64,000 nt of DNA from NCBI RefSeq assembly GCF_021458635.1, contig NZ_JAIRDQ010000009.1, positions 186,001-250,000 of the forward strand, in the 5' to 3' direction. Every line of letters begins with the position of its first letter. Position 1 is the stretch's first letter. Source of the stretch: Bradyrhizobium monzae. GTDB taxonomy: Bacteria > Pseudomonadota > Alphaproteobacteria > Rhizobiales > Xanthobacteraceae. The notes under the pieces were generated by a model that saw only the letters and a list, made by a program, of their open reading frames with translations, did not search any database and was not told where the DNA came from. A program made the position numbers and the translations under genes. Positions 27,873 to 37,156 of this stretch are shown here, one piece after another.

Positions 27873-28007
27873 CGTCGTCCCGGGGCGCGCGAAGCGCGAG
27901 CCCGGGACCCAAAACCACCGCACTTCGTTTTGCGATGATCGGGGCTACCAGCTTAGCCAAAAAACCACGGCCTGTGGCTATGGGTCCCCGCCTTCGCGGG
28001 GACGACC
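27873..28007. repeat. Palindromic element, family R7, between rimM and trmD
   Basis: Starts CGTCGTCCCGGGGCGCGCG and ends GTCCCCGCCTTCGCGGGGACGAC, with the GCGCGCGAAGCGCG and CCCCGCCTTCGCGGGG hairpins at its two ends. It fills the trmD-rimM gap and extends past the rimM stop (27978-27980), so its right end supplies the last codons of rimM. Confidence 0.75.
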
Positions 28008-28535
28008 AGCGGAGAGAGCGTCTCCGTCCTCCTCGCCTTCAACTTCCTGCGGCGGCGCGATCACGACGCGGCCGCCGGCGATGTCGACCTCGGGCACCAC
28101 CGCGTTGGTGAACGGCAGCAGCGTCGTCGGGCCCTTGAGCGGCGCGATCTCGATGATGTCGCCGGCACCGAAATTATGGATCGCGAGCACGCGGCCGAGC
28201 GCATCGCCTGCCGTGGAGACGGCGGCGAGCCCGATCAGATCGGCGTGGTAATATTCGCCCGGGTCGGTCGCGGGCAGTTTTTCGCGCGCGACGTAGAGTT
28301 CGATGCCGTTGAGGCGCTCGGCCTCATCGCGGGTCGTGACGCCCTTGAAGGTCGCGACCAGATGGTCCTTGGCTTCACGGGCCTGCGCCAGCTCGAACTG
28401 GCGCTTGCCGTCCTTGGAGAGCAGCGGACCGTAGCGCTTCACGGCAAAGGGATCTTCGGTGAAGGTCCACAATTTGACCGCGCCGCGCACACCATGCGCG
28501 GCGCCGATCCGCGCGACGCAGATCAGCGCCGACAT
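27978..28535 (-). CDS. rimM: Ribosome maturation factor RimM
   Basis: RimM assists 30S subunit assembly. The 185-residue protein has the N-terminal [16 protein letters not shown] barrel and the PRC-barrel domain around [15 protein letters not shown] and [12 protein letters not shown]. The natural core appears to end near [13 protein letters not shown]. The final residues ([11 protein letters not shown]) are encoded by the palindromic repeat at 27873-28007. rpsP lies 9 bases upstream on the same strand. Confidence 0.95.
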   Translation of the reverse strand: MSALICVARIGAAHGVRGAVKLWTFTEDPFAVKRYGPLLSKDGKRQFELAQAREAKDHLVATFKGVTTRDEAERLNGIELYVAREKLPATDPGEYYHADLIGLAAVSTAGDALGRVLAIHNFGAGDIIEIAPLKGPTTLLPFTNAVVPEVDIAGGRVVIAPPQEVEGEEDGDALSAGRPREGGDP

Positions 28536-28544
28536 GGATGAGCC

Positions 28545-28877
28545 TTAGCCCTTCGCAGCGGCTTCGGCCTGCGCCTTGCGCTCCTTGCGCGGCACGGCCT
28601 TCTCGGGGTTGTTGCGCGCTTCGCGCTTCTGGACGCCGGCGGCGTCGAGGAAGCGGGACACGCGGTCAGACGGTTGCGCGCCCTTGGCGAGCCAGGCCTT
28701 CACCTTGTCCATGTCGAGCTTCAGACGGGTCTCGTTGTCCTTCGGCAGCAGCGGGTTGAAATAGCCGAGACGTTCGATGAAGCGGCCATCGCGGGGAAAG
28801 CGCGAGTCGGCGACGACGACGTGATAGACGGGACGCTTCTTGGTGCCTGCGCGGGCGAGGCGGATAACGACGGACAT
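28545..28877 (-). CDS. rpsP: 30S ribosomal protein S16
   Basis: S16 is an essential 30S assembly protein. The 110-residue protein starts [20 protein letters not shown] and has the family segments [19 protein letters not shown] and [13 protein letters not shown] lysine/alanine-rich tail ([18 protein letters not shown]) is typical of alphaproteobacteria. It sits 85 bases downstream of ffh and opens the rpsP-rimM-trmD-rplS segment. GGAGAACTGA upstream is a suitable ribosome-binding site. Confidence 0.97.
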   Translation of the reverse strand: MSVVIRLARAGTKKRPVYHVVVADSRFPRDGRFIERLGYFNPLLPKDNETRLKLDMDKVKAWLAKGAQPSDRVSRFLDAAGVQKREARNNPEKAVPRKERKAQAEAAAKG

Positions 28878-28962
28878 TCAGTTCTCCTTCAAAATACGTT
28901 TTGTTCGGTTGATTGGTATTCCGCGTTGCGCGAGACCGATGCGATCCCGTGCGACGAATTCC

Positions 28963-30507
28963 TCATTTCTTCTTGCCTGGAAAACCGCCAAGACCCGGCA
29001 GCGTCGGCTTGCCGCTCAGCCCGGTCAGTCCAGGAACGTTCGGCAGGCCGGTGCGAAGACCCGCCGGCAAATCCTTCGGCAGGCTCGGCAGACCCTGTCC
29101 ACCGCCCTGCATCTTCTCTTGAAGCGCCTTCATCTCCTCCGGCGAGGGCGGCTTCATGCCGCCGCCAAAACCCATCGCCTGCGCGATGCCGGCGAGCGGG
29201 CCGCGCTTGCCCGAGCCCATGGCCTTCATCACGTCGGCCATGTTCCGGTGCATCTTCAGGAGCTTGTTGACCTGCTCGACGCTTTGGCCGGAGCCTGCGG
29301 CGATGCGCTTCTTGCGGCTGGCCTTGAGCAGGTCGGGATGACGGCGCTCGTCGCGCGTCATGGAATCGATCACCGCGACCTGGCGCTTCAGAATCTTGTC
29401 GTCGATGCCGGCGGCCGCGATCTGGTTCTTCATCTTGGCGATGCCGGGCATCATGCCCATCAGGCCGCTGATGCCGCCCATGTTCGCCATCTGCGAGAGC
29501 TGCTCGCGCATGTCGTTGAGGTCGAACTGACCCTTGCGCATGCGCTCGGCGGTGCGCGCGGCTTTCTCGGCGTCGATATTGGCGGCGGCACGTTCGACCA
29601 GCGAGACCACGTCGCCCATGCCGAGGATGCGGCCGGCGATACGATCAGGGTGGAAATCTTCCAGCGCATCGGTCTTTTCACCGGTTCCGATCAGCTTGAT
29701 CGGCTTGCCGGTGACGGCGCGCATCGACAGCGCAGCGCCGCCGCGGCCGTCGCCGTCCACACGTGTCAGCACGATGCCGGTGAGGCCGACGCGCTCGTCG
29801 AACGCGCGCGCGAGATTCACGGCGTCCTGGCCGGTGAGCGAGTCTGCGACCAGCAGCACTTCATGCGGGTTGGCAGCCGCCTTGATGCTAGCTGCCTCCG
29901 CCATCATCTCTTCGTCGAGCGTGGTGCGGCCGGCGGTGTCGAGCAGCACGATGTCGTAGCCGCCGAGCTTGCCGGCTTCGAGTGCGCGCTTCGCAATCTG
30001 CGGCGGCTGCTGGCCGGCGACGATCGGCAGCGTCGGAATGTCGAGATCGCGGCCAAGCACGGCGAGCTGCTCCATCGCCGCCGGGCGATAGACGTCGAGC
30101 GAGGCCATCAGCACCTTGCGCTTGTCGCGCTGGACCAGGCGGCGGGCGAGCTTTGCGGTGGTGGTCGTCTTGCCGGAACCTTGCAGACCGACCATCATGA
30201 TCGGCACCGGCGGCACGGAATTGACGTCGATGGTCTGGCTTTCGGCGCCGAGCGTGTTGATCAACTCGTCATGGACGATCTTGACCACCATCTGGCCGGG
30301 GGTGACCGACTTGACGACGGTGGCGCCGATCGCCTGCTCGCGGACACGTTCGGTGAAGCTGCGCACGACTTCGAGCGCGACGTCGGCCTCGAGCAGCGCG
30401 CGGCGCACCTCGCGCATCGCGGCGTCGACGTCCTTTTCGGTCAGCGCACCGCGCCCCGTCAGCCGATCGAGAATGCCGCCAAGCCGTTCCGACAGATTGT
30501 CGAACAA
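28963..30507 (-). CDS. ffh: Signal recognition particle protein (SRP54 GTPase)
   Basis: Ffh binds 4.5S RNA and signal sequences of nascent inner-membrane proteins and docks on FtsY. The 514-residue protein has an N-domain, the G-domain P-loop GLQGSGKTTTTAKLA (near 105-119), DTAGRTT, and a methionine-rich M-domain (MANMGGISGLMGMMPG) with a Gly/Pro-rich tail. The frame demands the start LFDNLSERLGG, encoded by TTG at 30507 with AAGGGACA upstream; no ATG matches the family N-terminus. ftsY is at 37919-38866. Confidence 0.96.
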   Translation of the reverse strand: MFDNLSERLGGILDRLTGRGALTEKDVDAAMREVRRALLEADVALEVVRSFTERVREQAIGATVVKSVTPGQMVVKIVHDELINTLGAESQTIDVNSVPPVPIMMVGLQGSGKTTTTAKLARRLVQRDKRKVLMASLDVYRPAAMEQLAVLGRDLDIPTLPIVAGQQPPQIAKRALEAGKLGGYDIVLLDTAGRTTLDEEMMAEAASIKAAANPHEVLLVADSLTGQDAVNLARAFDERVGLTGIVLTRVDGDGRGGAALSMRAVTGKPIKLIGTGEKTDALEDFHPDRIAGRILGMGDVVSLVERAAANIDAEKAARTAERMRKGQFDLNDMREQLSQMANMGGISGLMGMMPGIAKMKNQIAAAGIDDKILKRQVAVIDSMTRDERRHPDLLKASRKKRIAAGSGQSVEQVNKLLKMHRNMADVMKAMGSGKRGPLAGIAQAMGFGGGMKPPSPEEMKALQEKMQGGGQGLPSLPKDLPAGLRTGLPNVPGLTGLSGKPTLPGLGGFPGKKK

Positions 30508-30681
30508 TGCAATTGTCCCTTGTCCTGCTCGTGCAGGGTTGCCGCGTTCACCACTTCCTTCGGGAAGCGATCTTCCAAACACCTTTGCGCCCGAGGGCGC
30601 ACAGCGCTGTCGGGCGTTGGCCTCCGGCCTCCGGGGCCAGTGGGCGGGTCGAAAAGAAAGCCTTTCCGAGAAAGTGCGCGG

Positions 30682-30710
30682 GTTAAACGCCGCTGACGCC
30701 CGAAAGTCAA
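30682..30710 (-). promoter_or_regulatory. Candidate promoter of ffh-rpsP-rimM-trmD-rplS
   Basis: On the minus strand TTGACT (30710-30705) and TTTAAC (30687-30682) are spaced by 17 bases and sit about 175 bases before the ffh start. TTGAC is close to the alphaproteobacterial -35 consensus. The rest of the gap towards 30853 shows no gene. Confidence 0.45.
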
Positions 30711-30852
30711 GGAAAGTTAGCGGGCAGGAGGCCCGTTCGTGGACCAAGATACTGAAAACGTGTTCGTTTTAAGGGCGGGTTCCTTTTCCTGCGGCCCCGC
30801 CCATATAGGCGGTGATGCCTTGCCGCCCCCGACCATTCCTGAAGCCCGCCCC

Positions 30853-31917
30853 GTGCCGTTCACCCGCCGCCGCATCTTTGGACTGCTCGCAGGCGGGGCC
30901 GCGCTGGTTGGTGTCCCGTCCTTTTGGATCTTCCGCATGAAAACCTATGACGGCCCCGTCACCGACCATTTCGACGGCCTGCACTTCTTCGATCCCTACG
31001 GCGCGCCGCCGAGGTCGCTCGGCGAAGTGTTCCGCTGGCAGTTCGGCGGGGGGCGGAAGCGCGAGACCTGGCCGGACTGGGTGCCCAATTCCCATGCCGA
31101 CACGCCGCCGGCGGGCGTCGATGGCGACAAGGTGCGGCTCTCCTTTGTCGGCCACGCAAGCTGGCTGATCCAGGCCGGCGGCCTTAACATTCTCGTCGAT
31201 CCCGTCTGGTCGATGCGGGTCTCGCCGGTCGGGTGGGCCGGGCCGAAGCGGCACAACGATCCCGGCATTTCCTTCGACAAGTTGCCGAAGATCGACGTCG
31301 TGCTGGTCTCGCACGGGCATTACGATCATCTGGACCTCGCGACGTTGTCGCGGCTCGTGAAGAATTTTGCGCCGCGCGTGGTCACCCCGCTCGGCAACGA
31401 CGTCACGATGCGGAGCACCGATTCTTCGATCAAGGCCGAGGCCTATGACTGGCACGACCGCGTCGAGCTCGGCAATGGTGTGGCCGTGACGCTGGTGCCG
31501 ACCAGGCACTGGTCGGCGCGTGGCATGTTCGATCGCAACAAGGCGCTGTGGGCGAGCTTTGTGCTGGAGACGCCCGCGGGGAAAATCTACGTCGTCTGCG
31601 ATTCCGGCTATGGCGATGGCGGACATTTCCGCCGCGTCGCCGAGAAGCACGGGCCGCTGCGTCTGGCGATTCTTCCCATCGGCGCCTACGAACCGCGTTG
31701 GTTCATGCGCGACCAGCACATGAACCCGGAGGACGCGGTGAAAGCGCTGGATGATTGCGGCGCGCAACAGGCGCTCGGGCATCATCATGGCACGTTCCAG
31801 CTGACAGATGAGGCGATCGACGCGCCGGCCAAGGCATTGGTGGAAGCGCTCGATGCCGCGAAGATTCCGCAGGAGCGGTTTGTCGCGATGAAGCCGGGGC
31901 AGGTGGTGGAGATTTAA
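30853..31917 (+). CDS. MBL-fold hydrolase, NAPE-PLD-like
   Basis: A metallo-beta-lactamase fold hydrolase of about 354 residues. Zinc-binding motifs are SHGHYDHLD, TRHWSARG, CDSGYGDGGHF and LGHHHGTF. The stretch IGAYEPRWFMRDQHMNPEDA is characteristic of the group related to N-acylphosphatidylethanolamine phospholipase D and UlaG-like proteins. FTRRRIFGLLAGGAALVG at the N-terminus looks like a membrane anchor or Tat-like signal. The start is uncertain: GTG 30853 is given here, but the frame is open from a GTG at 30739. Confidence 0.82.
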   Translation: MPFTRRRIFGLLAGGAALVGVPSFWIFRMKTYDGPVTDHFDGLHFFDPYGAPPRSLGEVFRWQFGGGRKRETWPDWVPNSHADTPPAGVDGDKVRLSFVGHASWLIQAGGLNILVDPVWSMRVSPVGWAGPKRHNDPGISFDKLPKIDVVLVSHGHYDHLDLATLSRLVKNFAPRVVTPLGNDVTMRSTDSSIKAEAYDWHDRVELGNGVAVTLVPTRHWSARGMFDRNKALWASFVLETPAGKIYVVCDSGYGDGGHFRRVAEKHGPLRLAILPIGAYEPRWFMRDQHMNPEDAVKALDDCGAQQALGHHHGTFQLTDEAIDAPAKALVEALDAAKIPQERFVAMKPGQVVEI

Positions 31918-31936
31918 TTCTCTCCCTGCACACAGC

Positions 31937-31993
31937 CCGTCCCCCGGACGCAACGCAGCGTCACTGCGTGCCGTAGCGCGTCCGGGACACGAG
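31937..31993. repeat. Palindromic element, family R3 (copy 2)
   Basis: CGTCCCCCGGACGC and GCGTCCGGGACACG flank an internal CGCAGCGTCACTGCG palindrome. It lies between the converging MBL and SIMPL genes and resembles the elements at 21604-21690 and 54279-54448. Confidence 0.65.
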
Positions 31994-31995
31994 AC

Positions 31996-32712
31996 TTATT
32001 GCTCTTTCGGCTTGATCGCCCAGCTCACATTCACCGTCACCGACAGGGTTTCCTCGCCCGGCGCAACGGCAGCGGGCGCGGCCATCGGGGCTGCGGCCAT
32101 GCGGCCCTTGAACAGCGGCATCGGAGCGCTGCCTTCGGAGACGCTGAGCGGCGCGCCCAGCGTGACGCCGGTGGCCCTGGCGTAGATCTCGGCCTTGCGC
32201 CGCGCGTCCGCCACTGCCTGCTCACGGGCATCGTCGAGCAGTTTTGAAGCCTGCGTCACCTCGAACGAGATGTTGCCGATGTCGTTGGCGCCGGCGCCGA
32301 CCAGCGTGTCGATGATGCCGGCGACCTTGGTCACGTCGCGAATTTTCACCGTGACGCGATTAGAGGCGCGGAAGCCGACGACCGGCGAAGCGCCGCTGGA
32401 TTTGTTCTGGCCGTATTGCGGCTGCAGCGACAGTCGGGAGGTCTGATAATCCTTTTCGGCGATCCCGGCGCCCTTCAGCGCCAGCAGCACCTTGCCCATC
32501 GCGGCGTTGTTGGCGTCGGATGCTTCCTTCGCCGACTTGGCGTCATTGGCGACACCGGCATCGATCTGCGCGAGATCGGGCGCAGCAGAGACGGTTGCCT
32601 CGCCACTCACGGAGATGGCGGATGGAAAATCGTCGGCGAGCGCGGGCGCGGCCAGCAGCATGGCGGCGAAGGTTGCGGCAAGGGATGTAAAACGGGCAAC
32701 GGGCTTTTTCAT
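31996..32712 (-). CDS. Exported SIMPL-domain (DUF541) protein
   Basis: A 238-residue protein with a signal peptide (MKKPVARFTSLAATFAAMLLAAPALA) and the SIMPL/DUF541 domain. Typical segments are ISVSGEATVSAAPDLAQIDAGV, DYQTSRLSLQPQY, RASNRVTVKIRDV and ARRKAEIYARATGVTLG. The family is periplasmic with an unclear role, often linked to envelope stress. The ATG at 32712 follows the stop of the upstream GyrI-like gene by five bases; a GTG nine bases earlier would overlap it. The two genes are thus translationally close. Confidence 0.87.
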   Translation of the reverse strand: MKKPVARFTSLAATFAAMLLAAPALADDFPSAISVSGEATVSAAPDLAQIDAGVANDAKSAKEASDANNAAMGKVLLALKGAGIAEKDYQTSRLSLQPQYGQNKSSGASPVVGFRASNRVTVKIRDVTKVAGIIDTLVGAGANDIGNISFEVTQASKLLDDAREQAVADARRKAEIYARATGVTLGAPLSVSEGSAPMPLFKGRMAAAPMAAPAAVAPGEETLSVTVNVSWAIKPKEQ

Positions 32713-32717
32713 CGGTC

Positions 32718-33455
32718 TCACTTCAGCGGCACGAACACATTGATCACGAGCTTGTCCTCGGCCGTCTTCAGGGGATCGGTGAGGTACTCCTCGATGAACG
32801 TGTCCTTGGCTTCCAGCTTCTTGTCGTCGAGGTGATTGGTGATCGCCTCATAGGTGTTGTCCATGTTGTCGTAGGAGCCGCGATGGACGAATTTCAGCGC
32901 CTTGCCCTCCGGCGATTTGCCGATGCTCATGTCCTTGGTCAGGTTCTTCGGGTCCTGCTCGATCGGGATCTCGGCAAGGAAGGTGAAACCGGTGTCGTCG
33001 GTCGAGGTGTAGACGATCATCGAATTGCCGGCATGCTTGATGCCCTGCTTGTCGAGCAGCGCGTTCAGCGCCTTGAAGGCGTCGACCAGGGTGTCGAAGG
33101 CCGAGTCCCAATTGGCGGTGCCTTTGACCATCACGACCTTCTTGGCCTCGAGCGTAGTCTCCAGGCCAAAGGGATCGGCGGTCTGCACCGGGGCCGGCGT
33201 TGCGGCTGCGGCGGCCGGCGGTGCTGCCGGGCTGGGCGAGGCGCTGGCCGCAGGCGATGGGGCCGGCGAGGGAGTTGCTGCGGGCGCAGGCGAGGCACTT
33301 GCGGCCGGGGAGGGCGTGGCCGACTGGGCCGGCGAGGGACTGGCCGACGCGGCGGGCGCCGGGCTCGGGGTCTGCCCCAGAGCGCCGGACAGGCCAAGCG
33401 ACAAGGCCGCTGCCGGGATCAGCGCGGCCAGAACAAGACGACGAAAAGTATTCAT
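32718..33455 (-). CDS. Exported protein with GyrI-like domain
   Basis: A 245-residue protein in three parts: a signal peptide (MNTFRRLVLAALIPAAALSL...), a low-complexity Ala/Pro/Ser linker (residues about 28-93, made of PSPA, ASAS and SPAAP units), and a C-terminal GyrI/SOUL-like effector-binding domain (EGKALKFVHRGSYDNMDNTY and VINVFVPLK). GyrI domains normally bind small ligands in the cytoplasm, so export is unusual. GGGGAGAATAAA precedes the ATG. The SIMPL gene follows immediately. Confidence 0.83.
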   Translation of the reverse strand: MNTFRRLVLAALIPAAALSLGLSGALGQTPSPAPAASASPSPAQSATPSPAASASPAPAATPSPAPSPAASASPSPAAPPAAAAATPAPVQTADPFGLETTLEAKKVVMVKGTANWDSAFDTLVDAFKALNALLDKQGIKHAGNSMIVYTSTDDTGFTFLAEIPIEQDPKNLTKDMSIGKSPEGKALKFVHRGSYDNMDNTYEAITNHLDDKKLEAKDTFIEEYLTDPLKTAEDKLVINVFVPLK

Positions 33456-33669
33456 TTTATTCTCCCCAGACCTTGCCCACCAAGGCCTTAACCCGGCCGC
33501 GCATCCCGGTTCGCGCGAACTGCGCCGTTCTAACACGCGAGCGCCGAATTCGTCCCATGACAGATGCGTCATGGCACGCGTCTTGGCAGTCGTCTTGGGC
33601 CCCGGCGGCAAATCACTGGCCAAGCCGGCAAGGATCGCCATATAAGACGGGCGAAATTCAGGATTTTTC

Positions 33670-34545
33670 ATGGGCGCGCTGGACAACCACGCATTTGCCA
33701 AGATGAACGGCATCGGCAACGAGATCGTCGTTGTCGACATGCGCGATTCCGCAGGGAAGGTCACGCCGGACGACGCCCGTGCGGTGGCCTCGGCGGACGG
33801 TGGCGTGCCCTATGACCAGCTCATGGTGCTTCAGAAGCCGCGGCTCGATGGCACCGAAGCCTTCATCAGCATCTACAACAGTGATGGCTCGGAGGCCGGC
33901 GCCTGCGGCAACGGCATGCGCTGCGTGGTTCGTCGCATCTTCGAGAAGACCGGGCGGGCCACGGCGACGTTCGAGACCGCCGCCGGCCTGCTCAATGCCT
34001 GGCAGGGGCCGGCGCCGGACCTCTACACCGTCGACATGGGTGCGCCGAAGTTTGGCTGGCAGGACATTCCGCTGGCGGAGGAGTTTCGCGACACCCGCTA
34101 CATCGAATTGCAGATCGGACCGATCGACAACCCGATCCTGCATTCGCCGTCCGTGGTCAGCATGGGCAATCCGCACGCGATCTTCTGGGTCGACGACGTC
34201 GATGCCTATGATCTCGCGCGCTTTGGTCCGCTCTTGGAAAACCATCCGATCTTCCCCGATCGCGCCAACATCACGCTCGCCCATATCGTCGATCGCGAGC
34301 ACATCACCATGCGCACCTGGGAGCGCGGTGCGGGTCTCACCCGGGCCTGCGGTTCGGCGGCCTGTGCGACTGCGGTTGCGGCAGCGCGGCTGAAGCGCAC
34401 CGAGCGCAAGGTCGAGATGACGCTGCCCGGCGGCAAGCTCGGCATCGAATGGCGCGAGCGCGACGACCACGTGCTGATGACGGGCACCGCGACCTTCGAA
34501 TATGAAGGCAATTTCGACCCGGCGCTGTTCGCGCCGGTCGGCTGA
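33670..34545 (+). CDS. dapF: Diaminopimelate epimerase
   Basis: DapF converts LL- to meso-diaminopimelate for peptidoglycan and lysine. The 291-residue protein has two catalytic cysteines, in GACGNGMRC and [10 protein letters not shown], together with [15 protein letters not shown] at the N-terminus and [10 protein letters not shown] in the middle. Its TGA shares one base with the mtaB ATG (34543-34547), so the two genes are translationally coupled. asd, earlier in the same pathway, is at 15381-16415. Confidence 0.96.
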   Translation: MGALDNHAFAKMNGIGNEIVVVDMRDSAGKVTPDDARAVASADGGVPYDQLMVLQKPRLDGTEAFISIYNSDGSEAGACGNGMRCVVRRIFEKTGRATATFETAAGLLNAWQGPAPDLYTVDMGAPKFGWQDIPLAEEFRDTRYIELQIGPIDNPILHSPSVVSMGNPHAIFWVDDVDAYDLARFGPLLENHPIFPDRANITLAHIVDREHITMRTWERGAGLTRACGSAACATAVAAARLKRTERKVEMTLPGGKLGIEWRERDDHVLMTGTATFEYEGNFDPALFAPVG

Positions 34546-35798
34546 TGACCGTCGACATCGTCACCTTCGGCTGCCGCCTCAATGCCTTCGAGGCCGAGGT
34601 GATCCGCCGCGAAGCGGAGGGCGCCGGTCTTTCCGACACCATCGTCATCAACAGTTGCGCCGTCACCAACGAGGCGGTCGCGCAGGCGCGGCAGTCGATC
34701 CGCAAGTTGAAACGCGAACGGCCCGCTGCGCGCATCGTCGTCACCGGCTGCGCGGCGCAGACGCAAGCCGCGATGTTCGCCGACATGGCCGAAGTCGACC
34801 GCGTCGTCGGCAATGACGACAAGATGCACGGCGAGGCCTGGCGCGAGGCGCGCGACGCCTTCGGTCTCGGCGCCAGCGAGAAGATCGCGGTCAGCGACAT
34901 CATGTCCGTCCGGGAGATGGCGCCGCATCTGATCGACGGTTTTGCGAGCGGCCTCCCGCGCGTATTCGTGCAGGTGCAGAACGGCTGCGACCATCGCTGC
35001 ACCTTCTGCATCATCCCCTATGGCCGCGGCAATTCGCGCTCGGTTCCGATGGGCGCGGTGGTCGATCAGGTGCGGGCGCTGGTGGAGCGCGGCCATGCCG
35101 AGATCGTGCTGACCGGCGTCGATCTCACCAGCTACGGCGCCGATCTGCCGGGCGCGCCGAGGCTCGGCATGCTGACGAAGCAGATCCTGCGGCATGTGCC
35201 GGAGCTGAAGCGTCTGCGCATCTCCTCGATCGATTCGATCGAAGCGGACAGCGATCTGTTGGATGCCATCGCCGACGATGCGCGGCTGATGCCGCATCTG
35301 CATCTGTCGCTGCAATCCGGCGACGATATGGTTCTGAAGCGCATGAAGCGGCGGCATTCGCGCGGCGATGCGATTCGCTTCTGTGACCAGGTCCGCCGCC
35401 TGCGGCCGGACATCGTCTTTGGCGCAGATATCATCGCGGGCTTCCCGACCGAGACCGAAGAGATGTTTGCGCGCTCGCTCGATCTGGTCGAGGAATGCGG
35501 CCTGACGTTCCTGCACGTTTTCCCCTACTCCACACGCCCCGGTACGCCGGCCGCGCGGATGCCGCAGGTCGCTGGGCCGGCAATCAAGCAACGTGCGAAG
35601 CGGTTGCGGGCAGTGGGTGAGGCCGCGTTGCGGCTGCGGCTCCAAGCCGAGATCGGCGCGATGCGCGAGGTGCTGATCGAGAGCGAAGGCCAGGGACGGA
35701 CCGAGCACTATCTGCCAGTGGCGATTGCGGGCGAGCGGGTGGGGAGTGTGGTGTCGCTGAGGATCGCCGGCCGCGATGGCGAGCGGCTAACCACATAG
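34545..35798 (+). CDS. mtaB: tRNA t6A methylthiotransferase MtaB
   Basis: MtaB is a radical-SAM enzyme that converts t6A37 to ms2t6A37 in tRNA. The 417-residue protein has N-terminal cluster cysteines in TFGCRLNAFE, INSCAVTNEA and VTGCAAQ, and the radical-SAM CxxxCxxC motif in NGCDHRCTFCIIPYGRG. The SRSVPMG and TGVDLTSYG segments are typical. It overlaps dapF by one base, a frequent alphaproteobacterial pairing. The 3' end converges on the DUF2336 gene with 7 bases between. Confidence 0.94.
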   Translation: MTVDIVTFGCRLNAFEAEVIRREAEGAGLSDTIVINSCAVTNEAVAQARQSIRKLKRERPAARIVVTGCAAQTQAAMFADMAEVDRVVGNDDKMHGEAWREARDAFGLGASEKIAVSDIMSVREMAPHLIDGFASGLPRVFVQVQNGCDHRCTFCIIPYGRGNSRSVPMGAVVDQVRALVERGHAEIVLTGVDLTSYGADLPGAPRLGMLTKQILRHVPELKRLRISSIDSIEADSDLLDAIADDARLMPHLHLSLQSGDDMVLKRMKRRHSRGDAIRFCDQVRRLRPDIVFGADIIAGFPTETEEMFARSLDLVEECGLTFLHVFPYSTRPGTPAARMPQVAGPAIKQRAKRLRAVGEAALRLRLQAEIGAMREVLIESEGQGRTEHYLPVAIAGERVGSVVSLRIAGRDGERLTT

Positions 35799-35805
35799 TC
35801 CGCCG

Positions 35806-36915
35806 CTACGATGCCCTGACCTGCCAGAACCGCAGCGTGCGCCGCGCATTCTCCGGTGACATGCGCGCAAAATTGCTCTGCGCCCTCGCAACATCCGCTG
35901 GCTTCATCGCGCCCGTGGCAAAGCGGCTTTCGAGTACGGCGGCGGTGGTTTCCCAGCTGAGCTGAGCCGCCTTGCACGGCACCAGCAGGCCGTCCTCGCG
36001 CAGACTCTGCATCAGCGGACGAATCACCTCGACGGTCGACCCTGACAGGGCTGCCAGAGCCGCGACGGCTTCTTCGTAGCGCCGGTGTCGTGCAAAACCG
36101 AGCAGCGTCGCCTCGTTGAGCTGGCCGGTCGCGTTGAGATTTGCGATCGCCCGCTTGGCGCCCTCGAAATCGCGGACACCCGACATCTCGCGCTCGACAC
36201 CGACCGTGACGGCGGCGATCGCGCTCTGGATTTCATCGAACAGATCGGGCGGCGCGCGCGACAGCAATCGCGTGCGAACCGTGTCCGTCGCCGAGCGCAG
36301 CAATCGGCGGCGCAGATCCGACGGCAGGTCGAGGCGGACGCCGACGCTCACCGCGATCTCGGGATCGCTCTCGGCCTGTCCAACGACAACGGCGAATCCC
36401 TTTCCGGACATGCGCGCGCCGGGATTGGCAGCGAGGCGGCGGCTAACGCTGGGATAGCGGCGCGCCAGCAGTGCGTCGGTGACGATCTCCTTGAGCCACC
36501 AGCGGCCGGCGACCGCGAGCAGATGCGGCTCGCCTTTGGATGATGCGATCATGACCAGCTCGCCGTCGTCGAGGCGCGCGGATTCCTGCAGCACCGGGCC
36601 GGCGATGCGGATCTCGTCATTGTTGGCGAGGCGGCGGATCACGGAGGGCGGCGCCTGCGCGATCGGGGCGAGCTGGGCGCTGATTTCGGCGAGCGCCACG
36701 CGCGCGCCCATGTCGGCGATGGCGCGCAGCTCGATGGTGCCGATCAGGCGCTCGAGCACGTCGTCGAACAGTGCGATCTGCTCGTCGTCAAAACTTCCGG
36801 CGCAGGACAGGAACAGGTCGGTGACGCGCCGGGCCGTTTCGAGGCCTTTTTCCGCCGAGCCTGTCCGAATGGCGGATTCGACCTCGTCGATGATCGATAG
36901 TTCAGCGGTGGACAT
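35806..36915 (-). CDS. DUF2336-domain protein
   Basis: A 369-residue, largely helical soluble protein matching the DUF2336 family of alphaproteobacteria. Helical-repeat segments are visible, for example DEIRIAGPVLQESARLDD, RYPSVSRRLAAN and the C-terminal FARHRRYEEAVAALAALSGS. No catalytic motif is seen and the function of the family is unknown. It has no signal peptide. The gene stands alone, and its upstream region (36916-37156) holds repeat R5. Confidence 0.82.
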   Translation of the reverse strand: MSTAELSIIDEVESAIRTGSAEKGLETARRVTDLFLSCAGSFDDEQIALFDDVLERLIGTIELRAIADMGARVALAEISAQLAPIAQAPPSVIRRLANNDEIRIAGPVLQESARLDDGELVMIASSKGEPHLLAVAGRWWLKEIVTDALLARRYPSVSRRLAANPGARMSGKGFAVVVGQAESDPEIAVSVGVRLDLPSDLRRRLLRSATDTVRTRLLSRAPPDLFDEIQSAIAAVTVGVEREMSGVRDFEGAKRAIANLNATGQLNEATLLGFARHRRYEEAVAALAALSGSTVEVIRPLMQSLREDGLLVPCKAAQLSWETTAAVLESRFATGAMKPADVARAQSNFARMSPENARRTLRFWQVRAS

Positions 36916-37013
36916 GACGCGTTGCTCGTCCTGAGCGGATGACGGAAGCTTGTTCTAAGCAACCGCTATCATTAGAGACGAGCACTGAACGTTTCGTAAA
37001 CCATGGCTCGCTT

Positions 37014-37145
37014 CTCCTCATCCTGAGGAGCCCGCGAAGCGGGCGTCTCGAAGGATGGCCGCGGGCGAGATGCGGGCCTTCATGGTTCGCCCGGCGATGC
37101 AAAGCATCGTCCGGAGACGCGCGTTCCGCGCTCCTCACCATGAGG
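37014..37145. repeat. Palindromic element, family R5 (copy 1)
   Basis: Begins CTCCTCATCCTGAGGAGC and ends GCTCCTCACCATGAGG, with GCCCGCGAAGCGGGCGTCTCGA and GGAGACGCGCGTTCCGCG inside as opposing arms. A second copy in the other orientation lies at 46743-46859. It occupies the gap between the DUF2336 gene and the pseudouridine synthase gene. Confidence 0.8.
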
Positions 37146-37156
37146 GACTGACAGGC

